NCBI RefSeq assembly: GCF_051020985.1
Contig: NC_135007.1
Span: 8,003,501 to 8,067,500 of the forward strand
Direction: 5' to 3'
From: Nomia melanderi
Lineage: Eukaryota > Arthropoda > Insecta > Hymenoptera > Halictidae
Length of the DNA stretch: 64,000 nt
Made by a program: the position numbers and the translations under genes. Positions within the stretch are counted from its first letter, which is position 1. Each line of letters starts with the position of its first letter. This document shows positions 13,801 through 26,756 of this stretch, one piece after another. The notes beneath the pieces are model-generated. The model was given only the letters and a program-made list of their open reading frames with translations, was not told where the DNA came from and made no database searches.

Positions 13801-14297
13801 TTTATCTGGAGCACAGGATATTGTTCTTGAGAACTTAATATTGTTCGAGAATCTGCAGTCTGGCCATGACAAAGGACTAAATCGAATCTGTGAAGGTTCT
13901 CTTCAAAAGAGCAGGAAACTGCTTCGAATCAACAATAAAGGAAAATGCAGTGATTTTCAACGACCGATTGATTTTGCTTCAACTATAGCTCTCCCGCATG
14001 ACAATATTTATTTTTCCGCGGTCACATGCGCAACTACGAACGAACTTTCACTGTGACGGCTCTTACGCCGCGGGCTAGTCACGTGACAGACCCATTACAT
14101 TTATTCTACGCGCTTGTATGGAAAAATAACAGTGGAAATTTATCTTCCGATTTTCAATGTCTATTCCTGAATTTCCATTGTTCATAAAGTTATCGCATAT
14201 TTACTGCATTGCCTTTGTTGTTTCTTACGATATTATATCTCAAAAATATGGTCCCGAAATCTTACAAAGGAATCAAAAAAATTAGAAACGTTATATC

Positions 14298-14392
14298 TTC
14301 AAATTTTCAAACATTCAAGTTTTTAAGTTATCAATTTTCAAATTTACCAATTTTCCAATTATCAGATCTTCAAATCTTCAAATACACTCACC
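14298..14392 (+). repeat. degenerate TTCAAA-type tandem repeat
   Basis: About a dozen near-copies of TTCAAAT, TTTTCAA and CAATTTTC follow each other, with small changes in spacing. It looks like an eroded microsatellite lying directly before the GC-rich island. Confidence 0.55.
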
Positions 14393-14399
14393 ACCATTA

Positions 14400-15665
14400 T
14401 TCAAAAACCCCCGAAATTTCGCCGTCGTGTCTCCCCGTTCAAACCTCCAACCCACCACTGACAAAGAGTGCATTCGAGCGAGTCCGGCCCGATTCAAAGA
14501 TTTTCGGTGGCGTCCGCGACAAGCAACATCGGTAACATCGGGGAAGGCGGAGGTCCACGGGAAAGCCGTTGGCGATGTGGAAGCGGCGGCGAAACGAAAT
14601 GAAAATGTCGGAGGGAAAGAATCTCGGCGAGCGCATCGGTGGATCTTTTTGTCGGATCCTCGGCAATGGCCGTGGTATGTCGTATATAACGAAACCGGCC
14701 TTAGTCGGACGAGAAGGAATAGAAAGAAGAAGACTGACCGGCGGGGCTCGGGAACGGCTGCAGGGAGAAGGAGGAGGAGGAAGAGGAGGAGATGGAGGAG
14801 AGGGTAGCAGCGATGGAGTCGGGCAGGCAGAGGTCGGCGGGGGGGAACAGGCGGAGGGAAAAGGGAAGGGAAACGGCGTGCAGCTTTCCAGCAGGCCACA
14901 GTGCAAATGCAAGCCTTGAATGTGTAATAAGCACTCACGTCGCAACCCTTGGCTAGACCAGTGCCTCGTGTCTGCGTTTAGAAAGGTCCTGGTTACGCAC
15001 ACGCGCGGGGCCCACAGACGTCGGCGGCGGCGCGGCGTTCGCCACGGTCGTCCGCGCGCGGGATCCAGCGTATGCAGGCCACACGTGAATGCCTCCTCCC
15101 CCGTGGAACCGTTCGCTCGTGTGCGTGATTCAGAATGATACGGCACTGTCGACGCAAGTTTGATTGCGAACGGACGGGCGACGCCGTTGCCTGCCAGGCC
15201 GTGAGGCAAACACACGCATCGCGGAGGCGGCTGCTGCTGCTGCGGCGGCGGTGGCGGTGGCGGTCGGCCCACGTTGAAAACAGCCCGGCGGATTGCGCAG
15301 GTGGAGGAAGGGTGGAGAAGTCTATCGCTCTCTTTTCCAAAGCTCATAAAAGCCACGGCGCGGTGCGTATTAATGCGCGATGTTGACTGTGTGTTGCCAC
15401 GAGGAGAACCACCTAAAAGACGATGCATTGTGTGAACGGCGGAACGGGAGGGCCTCGGCGAACCGAACCCCTCCGCGGAGTCGCCTTACCTAACCGACGC
15501 GACGCGACACGACGCACGGCAGACCGATCGACTGCACAACAGAAGTATTGTACGCCGCCGGCCGCAGACTCCCCGAATTTTTGCAAATTTCCTTCCGCCG
15601 ACTTCGCTTTGTTCCTCAGAAGTTTTTCGGTTCACCTCGGCGACGGGTTCTTCTTTTGTTAGGTT
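14400..15665. other. GC/CpG-rich island, possible promoter or 5' exon
   Basis: Base composition rises sharply compared with the AT-rich sequence on both sides. The block has many CpG steps, GGA/GGC runs (14760-14840), a GCN/GGC repeat near 15225-15265 and a TATATAA box-like site at 14684-14690. A 329-codon minus-strand frame (14439-15428) and several plus-strand frames cross it, but all are dominated by Pro, Arg and Ser runs and match no family I know. A promoter or first untranslated exon of the plus-strand adaptor gene would fit, though that is inference. Confidence 0.4.
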
Positions 15666-18600
15666 AGGGGCGGTTGGTCGTTACGGTGGATATATAGGGA
15701 TGAATTATATTTCTGTTGTTCGATCAATTTCTGTCGTGTTAGGTATTGCCAATTAGGAATCGTTCATTGAAATTAGAATATTGGAGTTTTCGTGGGATGT
15801 GTGATTCTGTTTTGAATGGTCTAGAAATTGTTGGAGGTAGGAAGGTTGAGAAGAAAAGGAAGAGGGAGCGTTTCCTCGGTATGTGAATCTTGACTTAGAG
15901 GCGGGGACGTTTGATGGATGGTTAGGGACTCTGTATATATGGTGTCCAAGTTCATTCTGTTATTGTAAATATTTCGAGAAGTATGGTAGGCTAGAGGTTT
16001 CTGATGATTTGATTATATGAATCTTTATAATATAAAATTCTGTAATATAAAAATATTGAGGTATGAAGATCAGGAGAAAATCATAGAGGTTATTTTAATT
16101 TTTAACTTAGTAGCGTAGTCTTCGATTGCTGTACAACTTAACAATAACATGAAATTATAAGTTTGGATTTTATGGGTTACATTCTTTAACTTCATGCGTG
16201 GTTCCATTCTTTTGTGCCCATATAAATATATGTACGTTTCAAGCACTCCAACGTTAATCCAATCATCGTCATGCATACTAGTCCTCGAATTGATAAGACG
16301 GAGCAACACTTTGCTTCCATAACTGGCCAGCAATTTTTAACTAGTTCGCAAGAAATCTCGTTAACGAATTTATTCGGTACGACTTTATCAAGTTCGGAGC
16401 CGAAGCGAGCGCGTCTTCCTCCTCTTGTGTATACCTACTTTCACGAAACCGTAGCGGCGCAGCCCCGGCGCAGCATTGAAAGTTGCTTAGCTTAGTTTCA
16501 TGTAGAACAGAAATTATTATGCAAGAGCCGTTGACTTCACAAAATTACGTAAGCCGGTGAAAAATTTTCTCCTCTGCCCGAGTGCCATAAATAAGAACTT
16601 TCGTTGTGGTTGCTGCAATATTTATTACCCCCTTCGAACAGCGAGCGGCTATAAATTAACCACCGTTTATGCGACTACCGATATAGATTCCCTGAATATT
16701 TAAATATAACTATATATATTACTGCCCTGTTGACGCATATAAATTATTGTTTAACACCGGGTAAAAAAGCCGAGGATTGATTTATTGCAAAACATTAATG
16801 TGAAATTCAAAGGAAAACGATGAGGGGGATATTTTAATGATTTTTATGGTCATATGTCTTGCAGCTTGGTAATGGCTGGCAAGCTGACCAGTGTAGGATT
16901 AATTGAACTCACTTTTGCCGATGGAATTCTCAGATTGAATATGTAACAATTCTTTTCGCGAATGACTTTAACGCGAATAATATTGCTCGTATACGTATTC
17001 GTAAAACGAGAGATGTTATTCTCGAAATGGCACGATATTTAAGGCAACAGTTCCGGCAATGATTTGTTGCTTATTAACGGCGCGTTTTCGAAGCTACCTA
17101 ATGGATAGAGTCACAACGAGACACCCGTAGGCGATATCCGCTGAAACTGATTTCTCTTGCGAATTCCGTAGACATTAGCCGTTCACTGTCCGACATTGAC
17201 AGCCGAATGCTAATGTTACCGGAGTTGTCATCGAGTCCCACAAAGCGAATAATCGATCTGTACGACTTTTGCTAGAGTGTTCGCATACCATTTCGACAAA
17301 AGAACTTTGCAGAAGAACAATATAAACAATCAGGGAAATGAAACGATTAGGAAAGTTAACATGGCGTAAAAGTGAAGTGATCCACAGTTGGAGAGGCGGC
17401 CTTAAACGGCCAGTTAAATTTAATCCGATTGTAGTCTCCGTATCGCTTAACTTCCTTTCGTGTGAACGTGACTCCTGTGACAACGAGTTAGCTGGCTACA
17501 CTTCTTACGTTCAGCTATTCCGATGATATCTGGATAGCTATCCCGTTCAAAGTTAAAGGGGAATATTAACACGAGTTAACGGTATTTATAATCATATTAA
17601 ATAAACAACACATCATTTATACCGAGAAATCTTATTTTAATTACTACGTGGATCGAGTATAATTTTATTTGAATTAACTTTGTAGTGATCCACAAAATCA
17701 TACATTTTCAAATAAACTAATATCATGTCCTGCAGTCTTTCCAGTTCAATATTTATAAGCGGTGCATTCATTAAAAATTTCAATTATTTAACTTAAAATA
17801 GTGATTTTCTATGTAACTCTTATCGTTTCTCCTTCCTCCTTATATATTAATAAATGAAACCGAATAAGTTTCGAAACAAGCCAATAACAAGTAATCGGAA
17901 CCTAAAATCACGCAGGAAACAAAGTATCTTTACAAAAGTGCCAATCCAAACAATATTCCCAATGAAAGCCGAACATCCTCCCAGAGTACGGCTATCCGAG
18001 CAAGTTCGCATGAAGGTTTCATTTTACCCGAAAGGACTGATCAATCCAGCGTCAACTCGACAATATGCCCGTAGCACGATCGTCAAAACCGATCGTACAA
18101 CCAGTGCGCGTCTAATAAAACGAGCCGTTACAACGGTCACGGTTCGACAGCGTTATCGATTCCCTATCGGCGTCAGCGAGAAATTCACTTTACACGAGCA
18201 TTTCTATGCGCGACCAGGGTAGGTGCTACACGACCGAACGAAACCCCGCGATTGTATCGTAAAACACGTGACGAAACGTCGAACCGGGCGAGCGAACGCG
18301 TGAAACAACTTCCTGCGCCGGGATCACCTGTTTCACGGCTTGTCGCCGGACGCCGTGCCGCCGCGACGTTACAGAATAAAATTCTTGCCGGGCCAGTTGC
18401 TAGATCGCCTGAAAACGCAAATACCAAACTGTACCGCCATATTCCGGGCCACGGGCACGAGGTATGCGGCGCGGCATCGCGCCGTCACAGAGCATCGCGT
18501 TCACATTCGGTTCCCATTTCGAATATCCGGCTTAGGCAACTGCTAACCACAACCACCGGCATAGTATTGAATGTGGCTGTCCTCCTCCCTTCTCTCTTTC

Positions 18601-20277
18601 CCTCGTTTTCCGCCATTTTTCTTGCTCCGTTACCCCCTCCACGTTACCCTGTTCCGTCGATCTGTCCTCCTCCCTCTGTTTTCACTCTCATTACTAGCGT
18701 ACTCTCTTCACTTTTCCTCTCCATCCCTTCCTACCATCTTCTAGCGGACGTCGTTTTGTCCAGGCTCGTTTTTCTCCACGTTTCCTTCATAAAGCTCCCT
18801 ACACACGCTGGAACATTGTGCGATGCGTGAACTTCTTAGGTTACTTGAAGCCTACTCTTCGTTGCGCAGAAGATGATGTCTGGAAGGAATGTGGATATAA
18901 TATCAGTTTTCTTCTTTCTTTATCTCAAGTTTGATGCTAATTAGATATTCGTATGGTTATACGTAACCAATCGAAACTATAAATAAAACTTATAGTGAAG
19001 GTACCTTCTTGTCTGTGCCTTTTTTGGAATTATCTTCTGAGCAACGTTCAGTAGTTAGAGGATGAATTGATGTCTAGCAGCATAGTACAGGGGCAAGAAG
19101 TGTCTTTCACTAAATATTACCGTTTTGCAGTTTAGTAATAATAAATGTTTGTAAATTAATATAAAAAATAAGGTGAAAAAAAGGGAACCGACCAATCAGA
19201 CCATTCTTCAGCTTAACTATCAAACAATCTCTCAATAGTACATCTGCATCAGTTTGTTTCCATACTATCGATTCTTCTCAGTTTGTCGTGTGATGCCAGT
19301 TGCTTCTGATGCTGATTCCCTGATGCCGAACTACGTACATTGCAGCATGTATCGTGAAACCTGGGAATCGATGCATCGGAACATGTGTCAACGTGTGTAG
19401 GAGGCTTAAATGCTGCTCGGCACACGAGATATACATGAACAGACTTCGCGCAGTCTATTTTCTGTATCGGCTTCGCTTCCGTTAGCATTCCCTTCGACCG
19501 TGGCATATGGATTACACTCGGTGTCTGTTTCTTCCCCCTTCTTTGCCCCCCCCCCCACCTGTACCCGAGCAAACTGCACGTGATACGACGCCGTATGATC
19601 GTTTGATAAAAACATTTTTGTACCACGCTTATCAGGATGAATTTATACAGGGGATTCCTGGGAATAGAATGGTCCGTCTTCGATCGTATAGACACGGTAG
19701 GATGGTCATGGGAAAGTGAAATTGTTTCTTGCCGTTTGAATAGCTTACGTTTTTGTAGATATGAGCTAGTGCTACTGGCCCCTGTTAAGTGGGACACCCT
19801 GTATGCTATAAATAGCTGTGATTGCTTGATGAAGAATGGGTAACCATGAAACTCTAGTTTCTGATGTATTATACGCTTATAGTACATATAAACAATTGCG
19901 TTCCATGTTTGACCATTTTGTAATATATACTGACACCGACTTCCAATGTAAATAAATGATATTTATTTTTAATAATCAATATGTTCACCGTCATTTTCCA
20001 TTAACATTTCCCATCTCCCATTTTTGAATTCCATCTTGGAACACTGATGAACTTTGAAAATTAACACATTAACGATGGATGTCACGAATGCGTGGCTTCT
20101 TTTAACAATGGTTCTGGGCTAATGTTACGCTATTTGCTATTTGATTGTTCTCAAATCTGTCACATGTACATTTATACTTGAATAAGATAGTCATTTTAAA
20201 TATATAGTATCCAACTAAAAGTAACTTAAAGAAATGGATGTTGTTATTAAATAATATTTTCAATATTATGCTTGCAG
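15666..20277. other. gene-free DNA before first adaptor exon
   Basis: No supported exon. There is an 11-base C run at 19546-19556 and a long minus-strand open frame (19249-19887) without recognisable protein features. The stretch ends in the splice acceptor at 20277, so at least its right part is intron. Confidence 0.55.
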
Positions 20278-20424
20278 GCCGAGGAGTTGAACACCCTTGT
20301 CGGCAATGCTTTTCGTATGGCATACGTGGCGCAACTCCAGCGCCAACCGATCCTTCAGGATGTGATCTCACCGCAGTCATCGCCACCCTATCGCAAAGAC
20401 AAACAGGAGACCCGGTCCTCGTGG
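20278..20424 (+). CDS. adaptor exon: end of PTB domain
   Basis: Follows the acceptor CTTGCAG and ends before GTACGT; 147 bases, phase 0 at both sides. It starts AEELNTLVGNAFRMAY, an amphipathic helix like those that cap PTB domains of the Dab/Numb/Shc type, then runs into a Gln/Ser/Pro-rich tail. Being in phase 0, it could be skipped without a frameshift. Confidence 0.85.
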
Positions 20425-23400
20425 GTACGTATTTTTTTCCTTTTTCCTAGGGGAACACTCTCGTTTCTTTTTAACGGACCATCTATACCTACCCCGTGGG
20501 AACTAGGTCACTTATACATTTCCCAGAAAAAACTATGAACTGGACTTTTCTGAAGTTTTATTTGCACTTATTAACAGGTTCCTTAATGTATATGCAATAT
20601 TGAAAAAAAATATTAAATATCCTCTGTTTACTAAAATGTTAACACATCCATGAAAAATCATCAACAGTTCAACAACAATAATGCAAATCTTCTCTGAAAG
20701 ATCACTCAATTTTATTCCTCCCATCTGAAAATGGCGATCGGGTTAATTACAGTGCGCGCTACATGCAACTAGGTCCAATTTATTAACTTCCTACTTTGGA
20801 AGTTTCATGCATAAAGCATGAAACTGTAGATCCTTGAAAAATTTCATTCCTACACCGTTAAACTTGGCGTCTAATGAAATTAAAGAGCAATAAACTAAAC
20901 AACAATGGTCAATTGCATAAATGGTGAAACCGAACGTTAAAACAGCGGTCTCACACGAGACCTAATCTATTATTAAACACCGGTCCTACTGCATTTATTT
21001 CGTTCGAACAAGCGACATATATAGAGAACGCACACGAGACACTGTTTGTTCAAAGAATTACCCTTTGCTTCGATCGCTTTTCGTTTGATAGCAATTTTTC
21101 ACGGTCGACCGTCCCAAATAATTGCCTGTCACCGGATTTTAACAGGACCATTTATCAGAAACGAAATTCTCTCGCCGGCCAGCCAGAAAGCTCGAAGAGA
21201 CGTGGAAAACTTTATATCCAGGATCTCGTTGCTCGGAATTGGAAAAAGAATTCTATGTAATGACCGTGGCATCGATCTTTCGTTTGCCTTTCCGTTTCTG
21301 TTTTCTGAATGCACAACGGAAAAAACGAGCGGCAACGTACGCGCGGTGCCTCGTCCGGCTCCAGTAGAGGTGTCCCATTTTACGGGCTGCGTTAATTATA
21401 AATTCGACCCAAGTCTCCTGACTCCGTCGCGTTTCCAAGTAAACGGTCAGTCCGTCGCGGCGTGCCCGCTGGTTCTCCCCGCACGATCGTCCTGGGTATC
21501 GTAGCACTCTGTCGATAAACTATTCATCGGTTTCCAAGTTCCTTCGACAGGCTTCGAATCACTGGTACCGCGAGCCGTTCTCGAAACAATATCGGCTAGT
21601 GAACTTTTGGCTGGCACAGGAACTCTGTTCTTCAACCCGTTAAACATTCAACACGATCCTATTTTTTGTATTCCTTGTAACCAGTCGTGACTCGTTCAAC
21701 CGGGAATTCTAACGCAGACGAAAACTTTTGGCAAATTGTTGGTCTACGGAAGTATCGTCCATATTTGAATTAAAAGAAAATGATATAATTGTTAATAGAT
21801 TTATTATTGTTTACTGAATATTATTTCTATCGTTACTAACGACCACTTCTCAGCGCGATAGTAATTTATAGGTTCTATTTTTATAGAATGATTAATATTT
21901 GAAAAGAGACATAGTATAGAACATTTCGATAGACTCAACAATTTACGACCACGCGAAAAAGTGTCTCTCGTTACGAGTTCCGTGGAGCTTCAGGTAAATC
22001 CGACAATGTACGAATATCGATGGCGAATTAGTTATTCACAGTTTCTGCTGTGTTTCTATATCTGATCAATATGCGTGCAATTTCAGCCGCATAAAACACG
22101 TGACTTTAAATTCATAGGTAGGCAGCTCGTACACTCGTATAAATGCAAATGTTCACGAGTTGATTCGGAAAAAATAGGCATGTTTGGACGGATGTTTATT
22201 TCTTCGGTAAGGAATTCAATTATCGCGTTAGCGGTGCGGAGGCGCCTTTAAATTTCACCGGAATCTATCATTTTATCGCGGCTGTTTTGCCCGGGGAATG
22301 TTATGAACGCGCAAGATCCACGGTCCGCTTATTATTTACGGTTATCGCAGGGAAACACGCGAACGTTTTATCTTCCGTTTCTATCTAACAATTGAATCTG
22401 TATTATTGCAGAACAAATCGCTGGCTGGCGACAGTTCGATCGCCGGCGTGGGAGGTGGTTGCAGAAATTCATCCTCGAATTCGTGGCTAAAAAGTCGAAC
22501 GTCGCCCACGTCCAGAACTGGAAGCGGTTCGTCTGCGGCGGACATGAACGTGCAGCTCGGCAGCGCCGGCTCGCCCACGCTGCGACTCGCCAGCGTGAAG
22601 GTATATACGCGCGCATGAATTCTAATCCCTCGTATTTCTACTGAATGGCATTTTTAAGAACCGCGCTGTGTTATTTTACGCCACTTAATAGTTGCACCAC
22701 GGTTCTCAGGCTCGGCTCAAATAGAGACGTCCGCTGCGCGAGCTCAATACTGGCACGTTTTGAAATTTTATTAGCGCCCTCTTAACTGTACATGAAATTC
22801 TCATTTACATTGAAATTATTGCGTCCCCCCATTCATGCGCAGCAATACCACCACACCATTATAATTGCGCTCTGTCGGTCCCTGCGCTGTAACAATGTCG
22901 TCGCCCCCGTATTGTATCATCTCCTTCCTCTCTTCCTTTTATTTACGCCGACGAAACGAGCCTTCTGCCACTGCAATAAAAAAGTATAGATACTATTTCC
23001 GAGATTAGTATATACAATTCAATCACTTATCTTCATCAACTGTTAGAAACAATGTTAACATATTACCTATGTGTCAAGCCACGTCCACGTGACTTTCCAT
23101 TCGCGTCGCGTGGGCCAGTGACAGTCTGTGTTACTATATTTGCGTATGCTTGTGAGATATGTTTTATAATACAATGAAAGGGAAATGATTATTAGTAAAG
23201 AAAGGTGGTGAAATACAACGTGCCAAATAAAATGTTCTTATTCAAAAATTACTTGTCATTATAAGAAACTTAGTAGAAAACAAGGAATAACATTTTTACA
23301 ATGGTAATAATCATATGAAGTACCTTCTTCCCTTTTGTGCTTTAAGTTACAATGCGTCCTATACAGCTAAAGAAAACATGTGGCGATTTTTTAAAACAAA

Positions 23401-26400
23401 AAATTATCAACGAAGGTTCAACTATGTTAATTACATGTCTTTGTATCTGTTTTTACGAAACTAGACTCCGAACACGATTCCTGGTCTACGACCAACGCAC
23501 AACTTCACCAATGTCCTTGGTCCCATAACGAACGAGGACGAACCAAAGAGTATCTCTCAGCAAAGTACACCAAGCAGCGACGAGAGCAACTCACCGACAG
23601 AACTTAACTCGTACAAGAGGCTAACGGACAAGCCACCTCTGATAAAGCGGCTGGCGATGGGTTTGACAGGTGGACGTGACGTTCTTGGTTTAAACGGCGA
23701 GGATGACAGCTGCCCCCTCGTCAGCGGTAGTAGCACGCCGACGAGCCCCTCGAACAGGCCGCATTCTGGGGGTTACATAAACGAGACGATCATCGACTCG
23801 GAGGGCACCAGGCCAGCGTACAACAAAATCCCCCCATCCGAGAGTTTGGACAACACTATCAATGCGTCCATCACTGCGAAAAATTTCAACATCGAGAACA
23901 ACAGGTAATTCGATTATCACGGCCACTCGAGCGCAGAGGGGGTTTTATGTTCTGAAGGTACCCTAAGAAGATTAAGCCTCGGGATTAAGCAGTTTATCCG
24001 GTACATAAATATTCATTTGCAATATTGTTGAAAAATAGGGAAGACAACACATGAATTCATTGAAACATCTGAAGTGAGATGAATAATGTATTTTGAATAC
24101 TAAATAAATATGGATTCGAGAACTCTCCTTTTTAGTTCCTCTATAATTAGAGGTAAGGGATGGGAACTGAGGACACAAAGCGTTTAAATTAGCTTTCTGA
24201 GAAATTTCGCATGGTGCTTGAATTTTTCTTGTGATAAATTTGAAGTAAAGTAGTTTATATACGTGAATGGTATTATTCGACTAGGGTGAACAACATGTAT
24301 TATTTTTGAAACATTAAATTTTAAGTATGTCTATTCAAGAAGGAATTCCTCATTACAAAAGATCCCTGTTCAATTTACAGGATAGGACACAATTCCCCGC
24401 CGAGTTCAGGAACAGAAACAGAATTCAAATCAAAAAGAAGATCTCAGATTAGTACCTCGAGCAGTTCGGTACCTGCTGACGGAAGTACTCACGGATCGAC
24501 GCCAACACCGCCACCCCTGCCGGAAAGAACGGACAGCTTGAATAACCGCAGCGAGGAAGCCGAGTTGCGTAAAGCTCCGTGGTTCCAAGCTGGCATACCA
24601 AGGTTCATAATTGTTTCTTCTTTTTTAGAACTCGTTTCGTATAAACATTTATTTTGTTGAGCAAATGATTCGCGTGACATTTCACTTAACAAAAAATATT
24701 TGCAATTCATTATCCCTGTACATGCTTCAATATTATTGGTACAAAATATTGCACAAATATTCACCATATCGTCGAAGAAATATAAATTATATTTTATATC
24801 ACAAAAGATTGAATGAGTACAGTTATAACAACAGTTATAATTTATCCACAAGGGATATAACAATTACTTTTACGGTTTTACACGATCTATGGCGTCATAT
24901 TGCCCATCTATGATCGAGTTTCCATCGCTGACGTTATTTTCGGTGTTTATTTGCGCTGATTTGCATTTTCACGGCATCGTGGTCATTTATAATTTCAGGG
25001 AAATAACACTGGAAGTGTTGAGCCAAGAACCGGAAGGAGCGTTCATGGTGCGCGAGAGCACCAGTAAACCCGGATGTTATGCCCTTTCGCTTCGAGTGCC
25101 GCGCGAATTCCAGCCAAGCGGAATAGCCCATTACCTTATAATGCGTACGAACAAAGGCTACAAAATCAAGGTAAATCTCCATTCAAGTCTTCGCCGAGCT
25201 GATCGCCTTTATAAAAGTCTTTAAACGCTTGTAAATCAGCTACCCTGGGCTGTTGTAATGAACACTTTCGCTGCAGCGTATGAAATTCATTATCTTTGAA
25301 AATAATTTGGTGTACTGTGAAAGAGAATGAAGTGTTTGATGTTCTTATTATTATCGCTGCCCTTTGACATAGTTAAATATATTGGACATAGTCAATAGAA
25401 ACACGGAGCTATTTGAATATATTTATACAATATTCGTATACTTAAATTATAAATTTATATAACTGTATATTTCTATATATTCTATTAAAGGTAGAATTAG
25501 AGATATATAATGTATCTATTTTGTATAAAGTACAATATGAAAAACCAAAATATTTAGAAATATTTTAATTATCTACCGTTAAAATCTGGCCCAATGTTTT
25601 AAAAGGATTACGCTTTCTGGTTAAATAATTTGTTCTTTTTAAATAAACCTCGAACGGAATAAATGAATCGTATCAAAAGGCGGTTTTTTTACTGAACCGC
25701 TTTGTATGAGTGTTAATTAGTGCACCATCGCGCTTGGCCCGTAGCTTTCAGTTCTGAAACATGATAATGGGAGAGATACCGTGCAAGCATGAAGTTACTA
25801 CGTTTGTGCATTTTGCTGTTTGGCCACGTGTATTTAAATGATCGAACTTCCCTTGTAGGATAAATTAAATGGGTCCGCGGACTTTGATAATCTCTGAAAC
25901 CGGTATAAATGAGTTTCGCTGGATGTACCGTAGGGAAATCAAAACTCTCCCTTCTCTTTTCGCCCGGAATTGCATTGCTCCAGTAATACGTCGTGAGATT
26001 CAAATACATACGACAACATAATCATATTGACGTTGCCTTGTTTAATGAATAAATAATGCATTACATTCGAGTAAACTAAAATACTCCCCTAATACGATCT
26101 CCGTACTGTTTCGATAATTAATCAGAACGATACAGGATATGATGGAAATTCGTATGTCTAACGACTCGTAATAATAAAATAATTTAATACATATTGATAC
26201 GTACACTTTCCTGTAATTCAAATATTACCAATCACAATTGAGAATAATTATTTGCTCATTATTTGCATTGAACTGACAAGCATTCATTTGTGAATATATT
26301 TAAAATTCACATTTTCCGATGCAAATAACTGAACCGTTAATGATATAAATGAAATGACTTTACCAACGAATACAGTCGTATACGATTTGAAAAAAAACTG

Positions 26401-26756
26401 TTAATCAACGAAGTATTATTTACTTACGAACGCAATTATAAGGACAGACGATTTACTGAAATCCGTGCTTTCATCGAGACAAAGCTGACGTATAATTAAT
26501 ATTGGGAGCGAGCACTGATTGCACTTTTTTTCATCTTTTGTTGCAGGGCTTCACAAAGGAGTTCACGACACTGACTGCCCTAATTACTCACCACTCGGTG
26601 ATGCCAGAATTACTGCCGTGCCCATTGTCATTAAGCCGATACAACCCTAGCTTCGTGAAAAGCGACTCGAACAAAGATTTCGCGGACATCGATTCCGATC
26701 CCGATTACAATACCCTCGCCGACTTCCGTAAGATGATGGCCGACCTGAACGTTTAG
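20278..26756 (+). CDS. PTB-SH2 adaptor protein, EGFR-adaptor-like (5' partial)
   Basis: Six exons, 20278-20424, 22412-22600, 23465-23904, 24381-24602, 24999-25170 and 26547-26756, join in frame to 459 residues and end in TAG. All five introns are GT..AG. The first residues resemble the C-terminal helix of a phosphotyrosine-binding (PTB) domain. They are followed by about 270 Ser/Thr/Asn-rich, probably disordered residues with a PPPLPER SH3-ligand-like motif. An SH2 domain follows at about residues 326-416, with FMVREST containing the phosphotyrosine-binding arginine and AHYLI containing the betaD histidine. PTB plus C-terminal SH2 and no kinase domain fits the insect EGFR adaptor protein/SH2D5-like group, cytosolic scaffolds at receptor tyrosine kinases. 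That name is from memory. Most of the PTB domain and the start codon lie in upstream exons I could not find in this window. Confidence 0.85.
22412..22600 (+). CDS. adaptor exon: Ser/Gly-rich linker
   Basis: 189 bases, phase 0 at both sides, between a TATTATTGCAG acceptor and an AAG|GTATAT donor. It encodes a Ser-, Gly- and Asn-rich stretch with SPTS and SPT sites, so it is likely disordered and phosphorylatable. It is a candidate cassette exon because its length is a multiple of three. Confidence 0.75.
23465..23904 (+). CDS. adaptor exon: long disordered linker
   Basis: 440 bases, entering in phase 0 and leaving in phase 2. It is rich in Ser, Thr, Pro, Asn and Asp with repeated SP/TP dipeptides, and has no globular motif. 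Its GC content is higher than that of the introns around it, as expected for coding sequence here. Confidence 0.85.
24381..24602 (+). CDS. adaptor exon: proline-rich motif and start of SH2
   Basis: 222 bases, phase 2 at both ends. It carries the proline-rich segment TPTPPPLPER, a likely SH3 ligand. It ends in APWFQAGIPR, the tryptophan-containing beta strand with which SH2 domains begin. The next exon continues the domain. Confidence 0.9.
24999..25170 (+). CDS. adaptor exon: SH2 core
   Basis: 172 bases, with acceptor TTTCAG and donor AAG|GTAAAT. It holds EGAFMVREST, the FLVRES motif whose arginine binds phosphotyrosine, and IAHYLIMRT with the betaD histidine. Both binding residues are intact, so the domain should bind phosphotyrosine. 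Confidence 0.95.
26547..26756 (+). CDS. adaptor terminal exon: end of SH2 and C-terminus
   Basis: 210 bases including the TAG stop. GFTKEFTTLTALITHHS and the following LPCPLSL complete the SH2 fold. About 40 acidic residues follow, with the tyrosine site SDPDYNTLADF near the C-terminus, a possible phosphorylation site. The preceding intron, about 1.4 kb, is AT-rich and has no other visible feature. Confidence 0.95.
   Translation, partial: GFTKEFTTLTALITHHSVMPELLPCPLSLSRYNPSFVKSDSNKDFADIDSDPDYNTLADFRKMMADLNV

Larger units (their letters stand above)
9679..14399. other. gene-free DNA with simple repeats
   Basis: No supported exon. It contains a purine-rich AG tract (about 10768-10880), a TA run (11273-11290) and moderately GC-rich patches around 10900-11190 and 12050-12780. 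A degenerate TTCAAA-rich tract lies near its right end (14298-14392). The reading frames here are shadows of biased base composition, for example a lysine/glutamate/arginine-rich frame through the AG tract. Confidence 0.55.

Noticed and set aside
14439..15428. 329-codon minus-strand frame as a protein gene
   Set aside because: It consists of Pro/Arg/Ser-rich low-complexity sequence from a GC-rich island, overlaps equally open plus-strand frames and matches no family. I kept it only as a finding.
18252..18830. 192-codon plus-strand frame
   Set aside because: Composition changes from Arg/Ala-rich to Leu/Ser/Pro-rich without any domain. It spans a CT-rich stretch that yields open frames by chance.
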